64,000 nucleotides of DNA from Marinilabilia salmonicolor JCM 21150. GTDB taxonomy: Bacteria; Bacteroidota; Bacteroidia; Bacteroidales; Marinilabiliaceae. Positions within the stretch are counted from its first letter, which is position 1; each line of letters begins with the position of its first letter. Below the pieces are notes generated by a model. The model ran no database searches, had not been told where the DNA came from, and was given only the letters and a program-made list of their open reading frames with translations. This document shows, one piece after another, positions 18,825 to 28,054 of this stretch. Location: assembly GCF_000259075.1 (NCBI RefSeq), contig NZ_AJKI01000002.1, positions 496,001 through 560,000 on the forward strand, read 5' to 3'. Made by a program: the position numbers and the translations under genes.

Positions 18825-20084
18825 ATGAAGAAACTACAATATATACTGATGGCCATTATGGCTCTGAGTTTGTCTTTCACTTCCTGCACCGAAGATGAAG
18901 AACCTTTCGAGACCATTACCGAAAATGATGACCCAAGGATACTTGATCCTATTTTTGCGGACGGCCAAAACGGTCAACTACCACTAATTGCAGAACTTAA
19001 CAGGGATGCCAACCTTACCATGGAGCTGGTTGTTACTCCTTCGGCCTACAGTACCGTTTCCTGGATGATTGATGGAAACCAGGTGCATGAGGGAACCGAA
19101 CTCGACATCAATCTGAAGGCAGGCACCTACCATTTTAAGGTGCTTGTTACCACTGATGCCGGCAAAACTACCCATCGCGAAGGAACCGTAAGGGTTAATC
19201 CTCTGGATGGAGATCCGTGGGCTACAGAACAAGGTTATGAACGCATTATAGTGCCAGGAGGGACCGCCGTATTGTATGGCGATAACCTCAGCCTGGTGAA
19301 TAGCATGGCAATTGATGGCAAATCCATCAGCGACCTTAATTATGTTGAAGGGGAAGAGGGCAATTACATCGAATACCCTGTACCCGCTGACTTGAGTGCA
19401 GGACAATACCGGGTGCTGTTGGTCGATGAAGCTGGAAACGAGTACGGAGCCGACATCGTTACGGTAACTAAGTCTGCTCTTGTTACAGAAGGTACCGGTC
19501 GCACCAACCCTAATTCAGAATGGATACTCAGCGGACTCAATATGGATCAGATTGCCTCGCTGACCATCGGTGGAGAAACGATTACCAGCTTCACTGAACA
19601 AACAGCTACCGAATTGGTACTTACCAGTCCCGACTTTGAAGCCGGTACTTACAGTATGACCGGAAAGACCAGTAATGATGCCGATTTGGAATTCTTCAGT
19701 AGTGGAAGCATTAAAACCGAAGTAACGGTTACTTTCTCCTCAGAAACTGTTTTGTTCGAAGGGCATCATTATGTTTCCTGGATTTTTGAAGACGGCAACC
19801 CCAACAAAACCTTCAACCTGATTGGGAAAGATGTCTTTGCGGGTATATCTGCAGGCTCAATCCTCAGCATTCAGTATTCAATTGAACCCGCCGATGTGGA
19901 TCGTCAACTGCAAACTACAACCGGATGGTGGACTATGCTTCCGGATACAGAGGCTGTTATTTTGAACGAAGATGGTGTTGTGGATGTTGTCCTTACGCAG
20001 GAGGCCCTGGACCTGATACAGGCGCAGGATGGGTTCCTTTGTGTGGGGCATGGTTACTATGTTGATAGAGTTACTTTAAAGTAA
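18825..20084 (+). CDS. SusE/F-like surface glycan-binding protein
   Basis: A lipoprotein of 419 residues from the ATG at 18825, chosen because it opens a signal peptide with lipobox SFTSCTED. An in-frame GTG-type extension to 18783 overlaps SusD and is unlikely. The body is built of Ig-like/IPT beta-sandwich modules (about 40-120, 130-215 and 215-290) and a C-terminal beta-rich domain (about 300-419), the usual plan of surface glycan-binding proteins placed third in Sus-like operons. No catalytic motif is seen. It probably captures the same glucan as the GH16 enzyme. Confidence 0.8.
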   Translation: MKKLQYILMAIMALSLSFTSCTEDEEPFETITENDDPRILDPIFADGQNGQLPLIAELNRDANLTMELVVTPSAYSTVSWMIDGNQVHEGTELDINLKAGTYHFKVLVTTDAGKTTHREGTVRVNPLDGDPWATEQGYERIIVPGGTAVLYGDNLSLVNSMAIDGKSISDLNYVEGEEGNYIEYPVPADLSAGQYRVLLVDEAGNEYGADIVTVTKSALVTEGTGRTNPNSEWILSGLNMDQIASLTIGGETITSFTEQTATELVLTSPDFEAGTYSMTGKTSNDADLEFFSSGSIKTEVTVTFSSETVLFEGHHYVSWIFEDGNPNKTFNLIGKDVFAGISAGSILSIQYSIEPADVDRQLQTTTGWWTMLPDTEAVILNEDGVVDVVLTQEALDLIQAQDGFLCVGHGYYVDRVTLK

Positions 20085-20119
20085 GACTGATTTTATTCCT
20101 TCTTTACAATAGAAGAACT

Positions 20120-20148
20120 AAAGGCCGGCGTTAGTCGGCCTTTTTTTG
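20120..20148 (+). terminator. Terminator of the glycan-utilisation operon
   Basis: The stem AAAGGCCG (20120-20127) / CGGCCTTT (20136-20143) plus a T-run lies 36 bp after the last gene of the SusCD operon. Confidence 0.85.
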
Positions 20149-20205
20149 TTAACAGTTTCCCATTCGCATCCTGACAGCAGGTGTTTGCAGGTCAGGTATT
20201 CAATT

Positions 20206-21576
20206 TCATCTGGATTTTGTATTATCCATATTAAGTTTTTCTTTTGTTACAATCAGTAAAAAATCACTGCCCCAGCCATCAGCCCAGGGTTTAAATTCCA
20301 TTTTAGAAGTCATTTTGTTTTCTCCCAGCAACTTCATTGTGCCGCTTCGTGGATTAAACCAATAGCTGTAAAAAGTATTTGCCTCTAACCGGGACACATC
20401 AAGCTCAATGGTTTTTCCGGTAGGGGTGTATGCTAAAATAAAATCTTTGTTTTCTCCAATGGTAGCAATAATGTGTGATTCATCTTTGATATTTTCATTA
20501 ACAATCAGTGAGGGATCATACACCATGCTTTGCCAGTCAAACATTTCAAGTATGTCCTTCATAAATCCCATTTGTTCGGACCCCGGCAGGCTAAGTGATA
20601 CTTTCCAATCGGTACGCGCTTGTAAGTTTGGGGATCTTGTAATGTCATACATTTGCCAGATGTCGTTACATCCGTAAGTATATCCTGCGGCACCTGTAAG
20701 CATGCTCCAATAGGCAGAGACTCTTACGTCAGCATCGTCCAGCCAGCCGTATTCCTTGTTTTCCCAAAACCGGTCTTCAATATTTTCATATCTTGCTTCA
20801 CCATTAATAACCGGTTTGTCAGGCGACTGTTCGTAGGTTTTTGCGACAAATTGATACTCGCTTGCCATTTTGCTATGTCCACTTTGAAACATGTCAAAAT
20901 CGAGCCACTCCTCGTTAAAATAATCTATAGCGTTGTTGCCACCCGGAGGATGGTACGTGATCAAATGTTTTGAATCAATATTCCGGATGCCTTTGGCCAT
21001 CGCACGAATAATGTCCGAATGTTCTTTGGTTTCGGGAGCGCGATCTCCACCTAATATCCAGATAACATTGGAATTGTTGAGGTACCTTTTTGCAATTTTT
21101 TCTCCGTATATCTTTGCATTTTGCTCGTTGAAAATAACCGGACCAACTCCCCATCCTTTGTTGAACTTATCTCCCCAGGTAGGTAAAAGACCTACATACA
21201 GTCCTAGTTCTTCCGACTTTTCAATCACATAATCCACCAACTCAAAATATTCCGGATTTAATTCCTCCGGATTATTATTAATTAATGGCTTTTCGCCATA
21301 GGCATTGGGAGTATTTAATCCGTCCAGTTCAGCCAGAACAACGGTTTGAATGACCGTAAACCCTTTTTCTGCACGATCGGTAAGATATAAATCAATTTCA
21401 TCTTTGGTTAATCGATGAATTAATTCCCATGCCGTACCGCCAAGCCAGAAAAATGGCTCATTATCCTGCGTTACAAAGTGCCTTTTGTCTTCAGATATTT
21501 TTAATAAAGGAAGACTTTGTCCAAAAGCTGAGGACGTTAAAAATCCAATAAGTAGTAATATTACAATTCGTTTCAT
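20206..21576 (-). CDS. Apiosidase-like glycoside hydrolase (DUF4038 / GH140-like)
   Basis: A secreted (alpha/beta)8-barrel hydrolase of 456 residues with a cleaved signal peptide (ILLLIGFLTSSAFGQ). The N-terminal part reads FVTQDNEPFFWLGGTAWELIHRL, the hallmark of DUF4038 proteins; NVIWILGGDRAPE and PVINGEARYE carry the likely acidic catalytic residues. A C-terminal beta domain (about 360-450, FILAYTPTGKTIELDVS) matches the putative collagen-binding module that follows DUF4038. Characterised relatives are GH140 apiosidases acting on rhamnogalacturonan II side chains; substrate here is not proven. It is the last gene of a minus-strand run with ribokinase. Confidence 0.8.
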   Translation of the reverse strand: MKRIVILLLIGFLTSSAFGQSLPLLKISEDKRHFVTQDNEPFFWLGGTAWELIHRLTKDEIDLYLTDRAEKGFTVIQTVVLAELDGLNTPNAYGEKPLINNNPEELNPEYFELVDYVIEKSEELGLYVGLLPTWGDKFNKGWGVGPVIFNEQNAKIYGEKIAKRYLNNSNVIWILGGDRAPETKEHSDIIRAMAKGIRNIDSKHLITYHPPGGNNAIDYFNEEWLDFDMFQSGHSKMASEYQFVAKTYEQSPDKPVINGEARYENIEDRFWENKEYGWLDDADVRVSAYWSMLTGAAGYTYGCNDIWQMYDITRSPNLQARTDWKVSLSLPGSEQMGFMKDILEMFDWQSMVYDPSLIVNENIKDESHIIATIGENKDFILAYTPTGKTIELDVSRLEANTFYSYWFNPRSGTMKLLGENKMTSKMEFKPWADGWGSDFLLIVTKEKLNMDNTKSR

Positions 21577-21604
21577 GGGGATTCTTTTTTATGGATCTAT
21601 TGTT

Positions 21605-22507
21605 TTAAGTTAATTCATTTATATAGGGGATCGATGGCTGTGCGCCCATTCTGGTGACTGATATTGCTGCTGCTTTATTCGCTAAATCAATAGCTTCGGT
21701 AAGGCTTTTTCCTTTTGCCATCTCCACCACCAGATACCCGTTAAATGTATCTCCTGCCGCGGTGGTATCAACGGCTTTAACTTTGTCACTCTCAACAATC
21801 CCGCTGCTTTTGTCATCCAGGTAATAAGCGCCTCTGCTCCCAAGAGTTACAACGACCGATTTAACTCCCTGTTTTTGGATTTCCAGTGCACTTTCTTTTT
21901 CATCGCGTGCTTCCGGCCATAAGCCCGAAAGCTCGCTTGCCTCGCGCTCGTTTGGTGTTACCAGGGTTAGAAGTTTCAATGTTGTTTTGTCTATTTCTCT
22001 TGCCGGTGCGGGGTTCAATATGATGGGAATATTTGCCTCGCTTACCATTAAGGTAACGTGACAAACGGTTTCAACTGGTATTTCCAGTTGCATAAGCACG
22101 ATGTCTGAGCCAAGAATTATATCCCTGAATTTGTCAATGGTTTCCGGCATCAAATATGCATTGGCACCAGCTGCAACTGTAATGCTGTTTTCGCCCGAAT
22201 CGGCCACATTGATCAATGCCACACCTGTTGGAGTGTCGTCAATTTTTTGTATGCAGGATGTGTCAATACCTTCTTTTTGATAAGCCTCAATGGCTTGTTG
22301 TCCAAATGCATCGTTCCCCACGCAGGCAATAAATGTTACATCGCCGCCTGCACGGGCTGCAGCAACTGCCTGGTTGGCGCCTTTCCCTCCCTGTACGGTA
22401 GAAAATCCGGTTCCCATGAGGGTTTCACCCGGCAGTGGGATGGAGGGAACCCTGCAGATCATATCGGTATTTGAACTGCCAATGACTGTTATTTTGGGTT
22501 TCATCAT
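21605..22507 (-). CDS. rbsK: Ribokinase (PfkB family)
   Basis: A cytoplasmic sugar kinase of 300 residues that phosphorylates ribose, or a related pentose, at O5. It shows the substrate-binding GGKGANQAVAAARAG motif, VGNDAFGQ, and the ATP/anion-hole signature DTTAAGDTFNGYL with the catalytic Asp. It begins MMKP; either Met can start. The neighbouring genes encode an apiosidase-like enzyme and an ADP-ribosylglycohydrolase-like lipoprotein, so the substrate is a pentose released by one of these. Confidence 0.9.
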   Translation of the reverse strand: MMKPKITVIGSSNTDMICRVPSIPLPGETLMGTGFSTVQGGKGANQAVAAARAGGDVTFIACVGNDAFGQQAIEAYQKEGIDTSCIQKIDDTPTGVALINVADSGENSITVAAGANAYLMPETIDKFRDIILGSDIVLMQLEIPVETVCHVTLMVSEANIPIILNPAPAREIDKTTLKLLTLVTPNEREASELSGLWPEARDEKESALEIQKQGVKSVVVTLGSRGAYYLDDKSSGIVESDKVKAVDTTAAGDTFNGYLVVEMAKGKSLTEAIDLANKAAAISVTRMGAQPSIPYINELT

Positions 22508-22755
22508 CGATTATTTTTAGTGTTTTCCTGATAATAGATCCTCAGACTTTTAGATGTAAGATTTAAGGCATATCATATAATCCTGATAATCTGAATTATA
22601 GTATCAATGCGCTGTTGTTCGCAAATAATTGAAAATTAGTACTTAAAAAAATATTGGTTGAGAGTTGCCTAAAATTATCTCAGATAATTCGAATCACCAC
22701 ACTCTTAAAATCTGAAATTTATATGACTTCCTTAGGTATTTGCGTTGCAATCCCA

Positions 22756-24189
22756 CTAATGACTAGGAACTACTGCCTGATTTTCTTTTACTGGTATGAT
22801 CCACGCGTTTTTATCCGGGTCAATTCCGCCTCCCATTAGCTCCTGAACAACGCGGTCAATAATAAAAACGCCTTTCCTTGCCATATTCTCAAAAGTGTCG
22901 ATTCCCTGGTTTGGGAAATTCCTGCGGGTACGGTGAATGTTGAAACGGTTGCTAAACTCCCGGCCAAATGCATCTTCCACACCATTCTTACCAATCATGA
23001 ATCCAAGGAGTCCGCCCCAGGTTGCCGCAGGATTGTCGGCGTCCCAACCGGCCAGCACGGCAATTTTGATGGTTTCTTTAATGTCGCCTTCGCCCCAGAA
23101 CAGGCTAACCAGACTTGACGCATAGTTGATCCCTGCTGCAAAGCACCCATTGCAATACAAGTTGCGGGAGGTAAGGTCGTACCCATCCTTCTCTTCAATC
23201 TGGTAACGCAGATAGATCTCATCGCGTGCTTGCTCCCAGGAAACACCTGCATTAAACCGGCTCAATACGAAGTCGTACATTTTTGCAGCGTATGATTCGC
23301 CGGGCAATTGTTTGCGTGCTTCGTTGGCCATCCACATGATGCGTTCCTTTAGAGGAATCTCATCCGATTTCACCGATGCCAGGGCGTGCATTGTGACATA
23401 AAACTCTGAAATCCATGCGGCATTACCATCGGCTGTAGTACGAATTGGCAAATACGCCATTCGAAGGGCAACATCCGGGCGTGCAGGTGCGAAAAGTCCG
23501 AAGATCTCTGTCGTGAGCTGGGCATCGATCATGTCGTAGTGCTCATTATTCTCCGGCTTGCCGGTTGCCGGGGGCAACAAACCATTTTCTTCCATCAGGT
23601 TATAAGCCCTCTGATTCGATACCCAAAGGAAATTCTCGTAATTTCCATCGGGATCCGTCTCGAAAGGAGTTTCTTCTTTTTGAGAGTAGATGTGTTTCAG
23701 CCACCCCTCCCTGATTTGTTCTGCGGTTAAAACTGTCGTTTCATTTGTATAGAGCAGATGCTGGTAGATGTATTCAATATCGGTGTCATCATCCGCTCCC
23801 CAAATTTCATCCTTATCTGCAAAAACGAAATCGATTGTTGAAGACAGAGCACTGGGGACGCCCTGACCCCAGATGCTGGGCTGATCAGGTTTTCCCCAGT
23901 CGTTTCGTGTATAGAATTCGCCTGTTTTGATGTTCCCCGCGTTCCCGATCTTATCCATTTCAGTCACCAGTCCTGTCCAGTTGGCAATACATTGCCCCAG
24001 CCAAAATCCCTGAAGCTGTTCGTAATATTTTGTCCGGGAAATTCTATGCATGGCAGAATCAGGCTTAATTGCGACATAGTTAAATTCAGGATTGGCCAGT
24101 GTATCCGGCTTTGTGTTATTGGATTTGCATGAATTGGCAAATAAGCCAAAAGTTAGTAATATGCTGAATATGATATAGTGTCTTTTCAT
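22756..24189 (-). CDS. ADP-ribosylglycohydrolase-family lipoprotein
   Basis: A 477-residue exported lipoprotein (lipobox FANSCKSN, Cys near 21). The fold is recognised from LQGFWLGQCIANWTGL near the N-terminus, WGADDDTDIEY (first pair of Mg-binding acids) and AGWDADNPAATWGGLLGFMIG (second metal site), the signature of the DraG/ARH family. Such secreted ARH-like proteins occur in Bacteroidota sugar loci, and their real substrate is usually unknown. With ribokinase downstream it could release ribose from a riboside. The 247 bp before ribokinase contain no clear terminator. Confidence 0.85.
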   Translation of the reverse strand: MKRHYIIFSILLTFGLFANSCKSNNTKPDTLANPEFNYVAIKPDSAMHRISRTKYYEQLQGFWLGQCIANWTGLVTEMDKIGNAGNIKTGEFYTRNDWGKPDQPSIWGQGVPSALSSTIDFVFADKDEIWGADDDTDIEYIYQHLLYTNETTVLTAEQIREGWLKHIYSQKEETPFETDPDGNYENFLWVSNQRAYNLMEENGLLPPATGKPENNEHYDMIDAQLTTEIFGLFAPARPDVALRMAYLPIRTTADGNAAWISEFYVTMHALASVKSDEIPLKERIMWMANEARKQLPGESYAAKMYDFVLSRFNAGVSWEQARDEIYLRYQIEEKDGYDLTSRNLYCNGCFAAGINYASSLVSLFWGEGDIKETIKIAVLAGWDADNPAATWGGLLGFMIGKNGVEDAFGREFSNRFNIHRTRRNFPNQGIDTFENMARKGVFIIDRVVQELMGGGIDPDKNAWIIPVKENQAVVPSH

Positions 24190-24329
24190 TCGTTTAAAAT
24201 TTCGTAATTGACTGACAGGAAACTAATTAAAAATTTGAGAACGAATGGAACCGCTCCGCTCTCACATAATATTTTTTAAACATATTCTTTTGTGAAATTT
24301 ATGCTTAAAAAATATCATGCTCGTTTCAT
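24184..24329. repeat. Interspersed chromosomal repeat, copy A
   Basis: This 146-bp sequence is close to 90 percent identical by eye to 56771-56914 and in the same orientation. It contains the inverted pair ATATTTTTTAAACAT / ATGCTTAAAAAATAT and ends with CATGCTCGTTTCAT. It overlaps the first bases of the ADP-ribosylglycohydrolase-like gene and fills most of the gap to the transporter gene. It is non-coding. Confidence 0.8.
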
Positions 24330-24391
24330 GGGGGGTGTTTTATTCTTTTTCCGTGATTTCTCAGAGGTGTAATTCCTTCATGATATTTATT

Positions 24392-25393
24392 TTAGTAAAG
24401 CCTGGAAGCTATTATCAGTGCCAGGCCAAAGAAAAACAACAGAAACATAGCTGTTAACAGCCCTTTCACTCCTTTTGCCTCCTTAAATTCTTTCCAGATA
24501 AAAACGCCCCAAAGTGCAGCAATAAGAGTTGCGCCTTGGCCTAAGCCATAGGAAATAGCAAATCCGGCCTGTTCTGCCGCAATGATATTGAACGTCATGC
24601 CCAGGCTCCATATGGCTCCACCAAGAATCCCGATTAAATGCAATTTGGGTGTGCCCTGTTTAAAATAGGCGGTATAAGTAACTTTTTTACCCGCTAAAGG
24701 CTTATACATGAAGATTGTATTCCACAAAAAGTTGGATACAAATAACCCAAGGGCAAATGTGACAGAGGCAGTATAAGGGGTGAGTTTTCCGGCTTCGGGG
24801 TTGGCAAAATCGCTCACCATAGAAGCCGCAACAAAACGATAAAAGAAGCCCATTAGCACACCGGCCAAAAGCGATATGATGATCCCTTTGGCCTTTGAAT
24901 TGCTTGTAGATGAAGGAAGTTTTCTATAAGCCAAAGCATCAAGAACGATTGCAATAGTAACCAGGGCCACACCGATAAACAAAATAAACGGGTTTCCGAG
25001 TGGGGTTGCTAAATAATTAACGACCACACCCACCACCAGTGCCAGGCCAATTCCAATTGGAAATGCAACGGCCATGCCTGCAATCGCGATCGCTGCCACC
25101 AACAGAATATTGGCAATGTTAAAAACAGCGCCGCCAATAAAGGCCGAGCTCAATGCACTAAAATCGGCCTGGGAAATATCGGCTGTGAAAGGGCGCCCTT
25201 CGGTTCCTGTACTGCCCATTGTAAAGGCAAGTAACAAAGACAGAAGCAAAACACCGATGGAATAATCCCAATAAAAGAGCTGGAATGCCCACTTTTTTGA
25301 AGCCAGTTTCTGAGTGTTGGCCCAAGATCCCCAGCAAAGCATTGTTATTACTGTAAGAACGACTGCCCAGGCATACGAATTGATAACAACCAT
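24392..25393 (-). CDS. GRP family sugar transporter
   Basis: An inner-membrane permease of 333 residues with about 10 helices. The WGSWANTQKLA segment near the N-terminus, FPIGIGLALVVGVVVNYLATPLGNP and the C-terminal GQGATLIAALWGVFIWKEF match the glucose/ribose porter (GRP, RbsU-like) branch of the drug/metabolite transporter superfamily. It is the first gene of the minus-strand catabolic run and has a LacI-type operator 25 bp upstream of its start. The substrate is probably ribose or another pentose. Confidence 0.85.
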   Translation of the reverse strand: MVVINSYAWAVVLTVITMLCWGSWANTQKLASKKWAFQLFYWDYSIGVLLLSLLLAFTMGSTGTEGRPFTADISQADFSALSSAFIGGAVFNIANILLVAAIAIAGMAVAFPIGIGLALVVGVVVNYLATPLGNPFILFIGVALVTIAIVLDALAYRKLPSSTSNSKAKGIIISLLAGVLMGFFYRFVAASMVSDFANPEAGKLTPYTASVTFALGLFVSNFLWNTIFMYKPLAGKKVTYTAYFKQGTPKLHLIGILGGAIWSLGMTFNIIAAEQAGFAISYGLGQGATLIAALWGVFIWKEFKEAKGVKGLLTAMFLLFFFGLALIIASRLY

Positions 25394-25417
25394 AAAAAAT
25401 AGAATTAAGTAGAACCT

Positions 25418-25435
25418 TGCTCAAACGTTTGCGCA
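25418..25435. promoter_or_regulatory. LacI-type operator
   Basis: TGCTCAAACGTTTGCGCA is an 18-bp palindrome with a single mismatched pair and a central CG, the classic form of LacI/CcpA-family operators. It sits between the transporter start (25393) and the LacI-family gene stop (25463), where it can repress transcription of the transporter and downstream catabolic genes. Confidence 0.8.
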
Positions 25436-25462
25436 ATTTATGAAAAAAATATATTTGACCTT

Positions 25463-26500
25463 CTATTCTTTTAAATTTTTAATTGATTGTCGCTTAAGTA
25501 ATTTTGTTTGCACATGCAAAAACAATTGACTATCCATCTCTTTCTTATCCATTTGCATGATCAGTTTCTCAACTGCAATCTTTCCTATTTCTTGTTTGTT
25601 CTGCTCAATGGTGGTCATTGGGGTATTTAAAAAAGCCGAATACGTTTGTTCATCAAATGATATCAATGAAATATCTTCAGGAATTGATAACGAAAATTCA
25701 GTTACAGCCCTTAAAATGCCTAATGCAATAAGGTTGTTTAAAGCAAAAAAAGCAGTAGGACGAGGTTTACCTTTTAATAATTGATGAGCTTGTTTATAGC
25801 CACTTTCAATACTAAAACGATCCCCAGTAATAATCAAATCTTCTTCCGGAATATTGTAAGATCGCATTGCATCAGTATATCCGCGTACCCTTTCAATATT
25901 TGGTTGGCTTTCATTGAGTCCCTGAATGCAGGCAATTTTATGATGATTGTTCTCCAGTAAATGCAACGTCGCTGTATATGCGCCTCCATAATTATCTGAA
26001 GTTATAGTAGGGATATTAAGGCCCGGGAATGTTCGGTCAACGATAACGAAAGGAATGCCTGAAAGAAATCTGCGTTCAATATGCTCACTGGATATTCCCA
26101 CCGGAGCAATAACAATTCCGTCCACCTTTTTAGATATAAAATGATTAATTAATGTCTTTTCCTGATCCGTATCTTCCCCGCTGTTTCCAATTAGGACCGA
26201 ATACCCGTTATTCTTGCTTTCCTGCTCAATGCTCATGACGATTTCAGCAAAAAAAGGATTCGATATATCAGGAACAATAACCCCGAGGGTATCACTCTTA
26301 TCCAGTTTCAACCCTCTGGCAAACTGATTGGGAAAATAACCAAATTCCCTGGCAGCATCCCGAACTTCTTTTTCTGTTTTCCTGCTGATGCGATATTGCC
26401 TTGCTTTTCCATTGAGCACCCGCGAAACAGTAGTTACTGAAATGTTGAGTTTAGATGCTAACTCCCTGATATTGGTGGTTGGTTTCTGTGTCATTTGCAA
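25463..26500 (-). CDS. LacI family transcriptional regulator
   Basis: A sugar-responsive repressor of 345 residues. The N-terminal LacI helix-turn-helix reads NIRELASKLNISVTTVSRVLNG (about 9-30) and the hinge has the minor-groove helix. The rest is a periplasmic-binding-protein-like core (TLGVIVPDISNPFFAEIV, VDGIVIAPVG, ISLISFDEQTYSAFLNTPMTTIEQ). It is upstream of, and on the same strand as, the transporter and kinase genes, and the palindrome at 25418-25435 is its likely binding site. The effector is probably the transported pentose. Confidence 0.92.
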   Translation of the reverse strand: MQMTQKPTTNIRELASKLNISVTTVSRVLNGKARQYRISRKTEKEVRDAAREFGYFPNQFARGLKLDKSDTLGVIVPDISNPFFAEIVMSIEQESKNNGYSVLIGNSGEDTDQEKTLINHFISKKVDGIVIAPVGISSEHIERRFLSGIPFVIVDRTFPGLNIPTITSDNYGGAYTATLHLLENNHHKIACIQGLNESQPNIERVRGYTDAMRSYNIPEEDLIITGDRFSIESGYKQAHQLLKGKPRPTAFFALNNLIALGILRAVTEFSLSIPEDISLISFDEQTYSAFLNTPMTTIEQNKQEIGKIAVEKLIMQMDKKEMDSQLFLHVQTKLLKRQSIKNLKE

Positions 26501-26638
26501 GTATTACTCCGCTAAAATAGCACATTCGGGTAATTTAGGGAAATGTTGCCTTCGAAATTAATGCTCTACAGATTGTGTGGACAGAATTTCGGCTCGTGCT
26601 TTGGATTTGGTTATTATTTTTCACTCTGTTTTTAAACA

Positions 26639-26692
26639 AAAAAGCCTGACAATCAACTTGTCAGGCTTTTTCTGAGTACCCAGGGCCGGGAT
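26639..26692. other. Attachment site repeat, left copy (54 bp)
   Basis: This 54-bp sequence is identical to 55464-55517. It holds a 13-bp-stem terminator hairpin (AAAAAGCCTGACA / TGTCAGGCTTTTT) and the last 16 nt of tRNA-Leu, after which similarity stops at 26693. The full tRNA is at the other copy, so this is the displaced original 3' flank. Together the two copies bound the element 26693-55517. Confidence 0.93.
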
Positions 26693-26829
26693 ATTTGATT
26701 TTTTAGTTCGATTTAGCTGGTTTTAGTAAGTCTTAGTAAATCAGGATTTTATGCCATTTTTTATTTGGTAGTTTGAGTGTGTTTTATCTAGTTTTGTCAA
26801 AAATCGCTATCAAATAACTATCAAATATT

Positions 26830-28053
26830 ATGGGATACAACATTTCATTTTACATCGCTAAAAACCGAGAGAATAAAAAGGGGTTAGTTCCGATCTATGG
26901 GCAGGTTACCATTAAAACTAAAAACTATCCTTTTCAAATTGATAAGATTAAACCAAGATATTGGAATCTTACCAGGCAAAGGGTCATTAAAAACAGGGAA
27001 AATGAACCCAATAACCGACACCTTGAAATAAATTCGCTTTTGGATAGATTGTCGGATAATTTGTCGCGCTTCAATCGCTTTAGTAATTATTTGGAGGCTC
27101 CGCGAAGGGAGGATGTTAAAAATGTTTTTTTCAATATTGAACCCGATAAAAAGGCTTTCAATGACGCTTTCGATGAATTTATTGAATACAGTTATAAAAA
27201 CAATGCTTACAACACATATAGATCCAGAAAAACGGCTCGAAATTTTATTAAAAAGTTTGAGGTCTACAATACAATGTCACTTCAGTTTTCAGATATTAAT
27301 CTTCAGTTTTTTGAAGCACTTTACGATTTTTCATTTGAGGTATTAGAGCTGGAAGATAATGCATTTGCAACATATGTTGCAAAGTTCAAATCTTTCATGA
27401 AATGGGGTAAAAAGAAGAAGTATCATGACAATGAGGTTTACAAAGAATTTTCCTTTGCCGAAAGAAACAAGAATGTAGTTTGTTTATCGCCGGAGGAATT
27501 TAGAGCTCTGTACAATTTTAAATTTGAAGAATCCCGGTTGGATAAAGTTAGGGATTTGTATTGTTTTTGCTGCTTAACCGGATTAAGATATTCGGATATG
27601 CAAACACTCCAAAGAGCGCATATTAAGAAGGACTCGATCCATAAGAATATTAATAAAACCACTGAGTATGATATAATCCCATTGTTACCGCAAGCTCAGG
27701 AGATTTTGAAAAAATATCAGAATGAGAGTTATAGTCCTCTGCCGATAATTTCGAATCAAAAATTCAATGATTATATCAAAGAGTGTTGTGAAATCGCAGG
27801 AATTGACAGTCTGACGGTGAAAATTAGTTACCGGCGAAATAAAGTAATTGAAGAGGTTTTCCCAAAGTTTAAATTAATAACTGCTCATACCGCAAGGAAA
27901 ACATTTATTACCATTGGTTTCATGAAGGGGTTGGACGTAAAAATAATAAAGGCAATTACTGGCCATAAAAAGGATTCCACTTTTGACAAATATCTTAAAA
28001 TCGCGGATGATTTTAAGCGTCAGAAATTACTCAATGCCTGGGGGGATATATAA
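26830..28053 (+). CDS. Tyrosine recombinase / integrase
   Basis: A site-specific recombinase of 407 residues that integrates and excises the element. The N-terminal arm-binding and SAM-like core-binding domains (about 1-200) precede the catalytic domain with the active residues in LTGLRYSDM (Arg), HTARKTFI (His-x-x-Arg), ITGHKKDST (His/Lys) and the nucleophilic Tyr in FDKYLKI. It is of the Bacteroidota transposon/CTn type. It sits next to the left att repeat with only 1 bp between its stop and that of the convergent Xre gene. Confidence 0.95.
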   Translation: MGYNISFYIAKNRENKKGLVPIYGQVTIKTKNYPFQIDKIKPRYWNLTRQRVIKNRENEPNNRHLEINSLLDRLSDNLSRFNRFSNYLEAPRREDVKNVFFNIEPDKKAFNDAFDEFIEYSYKNNAYNTYRSRKTARNFIKKFEVYNTMSLQFSDINLQFFEALYDFSFEVLELEDNAFATYVAKFKSFMKWGKKKKYHDNEVYKEFSFAERNKNVVCLSPEEFRALYNFKFEESRLDKVRDLYCFCCLTGLRYSDMQTLQRAHIKKDSIHKNINKTTEYDIIPLLPQAQEILKKYQNESYSPLPIISNQKFNDYIKECCEIAGIDSLTVKISYRRNKVIEEVFPKFKLITAHTARKTFITIGFMKGLDVKIIKAITGHKKDSTFDKYLKIADDFKRQKLLNAWGDI

Positions 28054-28054
28054 T

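Noticed and set aside
26677-26692. Possible second tRNA near the integrase
   Set aside because: Only the last 16 nt of tRNA-Leu are present; no anticodon arm or 5' half follows, so this is the att repeat and not a gene.
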